A stretch of 10,665 bases of DNA from Amoebophrya sp. AT5.2 (lineage: Eukaryota; Sar; Dinophyceae; Syndiniales; Amoebophryaceae). The notes under the pieces were generated by a model. The model was not told the DNA's origin. It did no database searches and worked only from the letters and a program-made list of their open reading frames with translations. A program made the position numbers and the translations under genes. The stretch spans positions 1 through 10,665 of the forward strand of contig RXOD01006334.1 of the NCBI GenBank assembly GCA_005223375.1, written 5' to 3'. How positions within the stretch are numbered: position 1 is the first letter of the stretch; the number at the start of each line of letters is the position of its first letter. This document shows positions 7,836-10,665 of the stretch, one piece after another.

Positions 7836-9447
7836 TCACGAGTCCTCCAGTTCACTCTCAGCATCCTCTTCTTCTTCCTCCATTTCGGACGCCGTGCCAT
7901 TGTCTGAAGATTCCTTCGCTTTCCCCACCAACGGCTGCGCCACGTCATGCGACATGAACGCCGTTGCGGTTGCATCCGCATCCCCCAACCGCGCGAGCAC
8001 CACCTGGGCCTGCACGGTGGCGCTCGCGGAGCTTTCTCGTGCCGCTTTCGCCGCCTCCAAAATCGACGTCGCGCGCGCGCTTGCAGCCGAGGACTGTTCC
8101 GCCTCTGCCCCGAGCGCCTTTGCCTTGCTCGCTAATTTCGCGGATTTGTCCTGTGCGCTCGCAAACGCCGCCGCGAACGCTTTTTGATCGTTTTCTGCCG
8201 CCCCCAATTGCGTTGCCACCGAATCCAGTGCGGTCTGTCGCACTTTCAGCTCGGCATACGCGGCTAGGTACCGTTTGGCCACTTCCTCTGTCGCCAGCTT
8301 AGCGAGCTCGAGAGCCTTCTTCGCTTTGTCCGCAGCCGATTGCGCAGCCTGGGCCTCCACTGCGGACGCTACGGACTCTTTCGCGGCGCTTGTGCCGCTT
8401 GCAGAGGCCGAAGCTGCCTGGGAAGCGGCCACCTCCTTTGCGGCAGCCTCCTCCAGCGCTTTTGCCTGCTCGGCGGCTGCTTTGGCTTGCGCCACAACTT
8501 TGTCGGCCTGCGCCCGTAAAACGTCGTTCCCACGCGAGCTTCCAGTCGAGAACGACGCTGCCGACGCCAGCAGCGACTTCACGTTCGTCCCCTTCCCCGC
8601 AGGCACGGGTCGCACTCTGGCTGCAGCTGGCTGCCTTGCGAGCGTAGGTGCAGGTGGAGTCTTCTCTCCCACAACAAGCTCGTGAGTCACGACTGCAGCG
8701 GATGTCGGTTCCTGTTTTGTAACGCCGGATCGGCTTGCTCCTGCAGCACAGAAGGAAAAATCACGCGTGGTGCTGAATGGCTCGACGAGTCGTTGCGGGG
8801 AGCCGCTCTGCTCAGACGGAGCCAGCGGACACGTCCAGCATTGGTTCGTAGCGCCATAGCGGAATACGCTCTCGTCCGCGTCGATGGGGCACACGCCGAC
8901 GGAGCACACCGACGCGCATTGCAGTGCGCAGAACTGGCAGGCCGCGTCCCTCGCCCGCTCACCGTGTTCGATGGTGACCGCTGCAAACCGGCCCGTTGCT
9001 GATGCTGCAATCGTCACGGCACCCGCATTGTAGGATGAATCACGACGCGCGAGCCACGCGCCCAGCACCCAGGCCGAGGGCCGCAGTCGGCACATAATTT
9101 TAGCCTCTAAGGAACTGCTTCCTCCAGCAACATGATCCAGCGGATATAATTTGAGAATCCATGCCTGCGGGCAGGAGCCCGTCTACGTCTATTTGTGCCA
9201 CAATTTTTTTTTCTATGATTCCATTTGCTCCACTCCGCGCTCCTCCTCGCGTTGTACGATGCGGAAATTGACCAAGACGATACGTGAAGAAAAAGACACG
9301 CGGCGAGGGCCAACACCTTATTTTTTTAGTGACTGCTAATGCTTCGCTTCATCATCTATCAACATCGCATTCGTGAGCTCAGTCTGCATGTTTTTGTTGG
9401 TTGCTGTGGGTTGATACAGGGTGAAGGAATTCCAAAGCCAAAGTCAT
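7836..9447 (-). CDS. Gene D: alanine-rich coiled-coil-like protein with acidic tail
   Basis: Family not recognised. The main exon is 9164-7836 (TGA). It contains an ATG-led 419-codon frame from 9095, and upstream in the same frame 23 more codons run back to an acceptor CTGCCCGCAG. Two small phase-0 exons, 9316-9284 and 9447-9418 (ATG), can precede it, giving about 463 residues with a hydrophobic stretch near the start (VLALAACLFLH, then AWILKLYP) that could be a signal anchor; this 5' end is weak (AATAAG acceptor). Then come a Cys cluster (CQFCALQCASVCSVGVC, later CWTC), a Pro/Ala linker, and about 200 residues very rich in Ala, Lys, Glu and Gln in a helical pattern (QADKVVAQAKAAAEQAKALE), strongly suggesting coiled coil. 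The C-terminus is highly acidic (EMEEEEEDAESELEDS). Oligomeric scaffolding is plausible but unproven. The Cys cluster may be intronic. Confidence 0.6.
8741..8962 (-). other. Possible in-frame 222-nt intron in gene D
   Basis: The donor CACG|GTGAGC and the acceptor TTTTTCCTTCTGTGCTGCAG are both close to consensus and both phase 1. The span is a multiple of three with no stop, so retained and spliced forms would both be readable. Splicing would delete 74 residues, including the whole Cys cluster. Which form is made cannot be decided from the sequence. Confidence 0.35.
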
Positions 9448-9880
9448 TAGGTACTAGCGCCAGAAAAAACAACAAATTTACAGGCGCGTCCACATTATGC
9501 TGTCATTTCATGCTCGTACCAAATTTTACACCTCTTCCGTGTGAACGTGTAGTAAAGCATTAGCATTACAAGAAAATGATAGAAGAGCAAGCTCACGCCT
9601 CTAGCAATGAGATTCAGCTTCAGCACGTAGCATGATCATCCTACTTAGTTATATGTCAAGGGCTTTTGGCTTACTTTGGAAGTAATTGTAACAAGTGCAG
9701 GAAATGTTTCTTTGGCAGTTCGTACGTCCCATGATGCAGCCCTGCTTTTGGGTTGAAGATCAAAAGATAGATAAGGACAAAAAATATCTAGGGCACAAGT
9801 TCATATACTACGGCTACTTTGGAGGCAAATTTAATTAAAGAACGAAGTCCGTGGACCAGGCCGATGAAAATTAAAGTAAG
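9448..9880 (-). other. AT-rich intergenic stretch, no gene seen
   Basis: This stretch is AT-rich compared with the flanking exons, with frequent stops in all frames, and no exon chain or RNA gene could be built. It lies upstream of gene D and may hold its promoter, but no convincing element was identified. Confidence 0.5.
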
Positions 9881-10140
9881 CGACTGGCGCAGCTCCTATC
9901 GACGCCGTCGCTGAGGACCGGCGCCAGAAGCATCGCTTTCATCTCGCTGAGCACCGTGAAGACGATGCCCATGCCGCACTTCATCCCAACGAGATGGCGG
10001 AGAGCGCCCGGGGGAGCACAATGCTACACCTGCAAGGGCCGTTTCTTGCGGGAAGAGTTGTGGGCATGCATGCAAAAACCGCCGACGCTTTGCCGGCTGC
10101 GCTCCGGCGACGCTTTAGCGTAGCGAGCCCGTGTCGAGAA
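9880..10140. other. GC-rich island with short open frames on both strands
   Basis: Base composition changes sharply to GC-rich. A plus frame is open from about 9871 to a TAG near 10121 and includes QCYTCKGRFLREELWACMQK, with a CxxC spacing. A minus frame over the left half reads GMKCGMGIVFTVLSEMKAML and continues to a TAA near 9872. Neither has clear start and splice context, and they overlap, so no gene is called. A direct repeat CGACGCTTT occurs at 10083 and 10108. It could be an exon of a neighbouring gene or a fragment of a mobile element. Confidence 0.3.
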
Positions 10141-10151
10141 AAATCCGAAAA

Positions 10152-10536
10152 ACCTTCAGTAGAGTCTTCAGAAAAGTGCACCTACAGAAGGTCACGCGCA
10201 GACCTGCAGAAGGTTGGGAAGACCTCCACAGTAGGTGTAGGTCATTTGTGCAAATAACAAACGACCTATTGAAGGCCTTTATTGATTCTTCTGAGGCTGA
10301 TTTTTCTAGATCTAGACGGCGGCGGCGCCTAGATCTACTGAAAGTGTTCACCTTCAGAAGGTGATGAAGAAGTGGACTTTGCTCCTGGTGGAGGTTGAAA
10401 AAGCTTCAGAAGCAACTGGCCGGGCTTCGCGAAGTGGGAGTACGAACCGACTGAAGGTTTTTTGACCTAGAAACCTACTGACGGCATTGAAAAGCTCGAA
10501 CTTGACCTACTGAAGGTTTGAACCTTCTGAAGAGGT
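10152..10536. repeat. Cluster of degenerate ACCTNCNGAAGGT palindromes
   Basis: Copies related to ACCTNCNGAAGGT occur at 10180-10192 (ACCTACAGAAGGT), 10202-10214 (ACCTGCAGAAGGT), 10264-10276, 10350-10362 (ACCTTCAGAAGGT, palindromic with a CAC/GTG flank), 10446-10458, 10473-10485, 10505-10517 (ACCTACTGAAGGT) and 10522-10536. Related half-sites lie at 10152-10175 and 10222-10236, and GCTTCAGAAGC is at 10403-10413. Spacing is irregular, so this is neither a simple tandem repeat nor a CRISPR array. It may be a repeat family, a binding-site cluster or an eroded element. Confidence 0.75.
10307..10337. repeat. Perfect 9-bp inverted repeat with GGC-rich loop
   Basis: TAGATCTAG at 10307-10315 is the exact reverse complement of CTAGATCTA at 10329-10337, with a 13-base loop containing CGGCGGCGG. 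Each arm is itself nearly palindromic around AGATCT. It lies inside the ACCTNCNGAAGGT cluster. Confidence 0.7.
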
Positions 10537-10579
10537 TTCTGCAATTTCCACAAAGTTCCCGAGTGCCCATGCTATGACG

Positions 10580-10658
10580 ATTTTCTTTTTTTGGAAGGGG
10601 TCGACCGACCCTCCCTATTTTCTTTTTTTGTTTTGTAGGCGCCTTTTTTTTTTTTTTT
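10580..10658. repeat. 13-bp direct repeats flanking a hairpin, then a T15 run
   Basis: The 13-mer A-TTTT-C-TTTTTTT is repeated exactly at 10580-10592 and 10617-10629. Between the copies is a hairpin, GGGTCG (10598-10603) with CGACCC (10606-10611) and a two-base loop. A run of 15 T follows at 10644-10658. Read on the minus strand the run is poly-A. No transcript unit can be assigned, and simple slippage could explain the T tracts. Confidence 0.6.
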
Positions 10659-10665
10659 GCAACCT

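Noticed and set aside
8690..8960. Zinc-finger or ferredoxin-type domain from the Cys cluster of gene D
   Set aside because: The Cys spacing (CxxCxxxCxxxC) fits no family that could be named with confidence, and the segment may be intronic.
10152..10536. CRISPR array
   Set aside because: The repeats are short, degenerate and irregularly spaced, with no uniform spacers, in a eukaryotic context.
1..10665. tRNA or rRNA genes
   Set aside because: No cloverleaf-like arrangement with the conserved T-arm sequence, and no recognisable rRNA core, was seen on either strand.

Overview
The window looks like nuclear DNA of a unicellular eukaryote. Coding stretches on the minus strand are broken by in-frame stops, and each break can be bridged by a GT-AG intron whose phase matches on both sides. 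There are no bacterial-style ribosome binding sites or operons, and the predicted proteins carry long Gln, His, Ala and Gly low-complexity tracts. The lineage cannot be fixed from sequence alone. Dense head-to-tail genes with short introns would suit an alveolate such as a dinoflagellate relative, but that is a guess.

Layout, read along the minus strand (right to left). 10665-9880 has no confident gene: a T-rich end with a hairpin and direct repeats, a cluster of degenerate palindromes around ACCTNCNGAAGGT, then a GC-rich island. 9880-9448 is AT-rich and apparently empty. Gene D (about 9447-7836) encodes an alanine-rich, coiled-coil-like protein with a possible hydrophobic N-terminus and an acidic tail. 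Gene C (about 7650-4992) can be assembled from nine exons into a protein of about 686 residues. Gene B (4899-1696) joins two large ORFs across one 165-nt intron into a protein of about 1012 residues, with a basic disordered first half and a His/Gln/Gly-rich second half that includes a polyQ run. Gene A (about 1602 to 472, perhaps further) is a chain of small exons on the same strand.

All four predicted genes point the same way, and stop-to-start gaps are only about 90 to 185 bases. No gene could be assigned to a known family with confidence, so no shared pathway is proposed. The gene models are manual splice reconstructions; they rest on phase agreement and splice-site appearance only and need transcript data. 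Long open frames on the plus strand overlap these genes and are treated as shadows.
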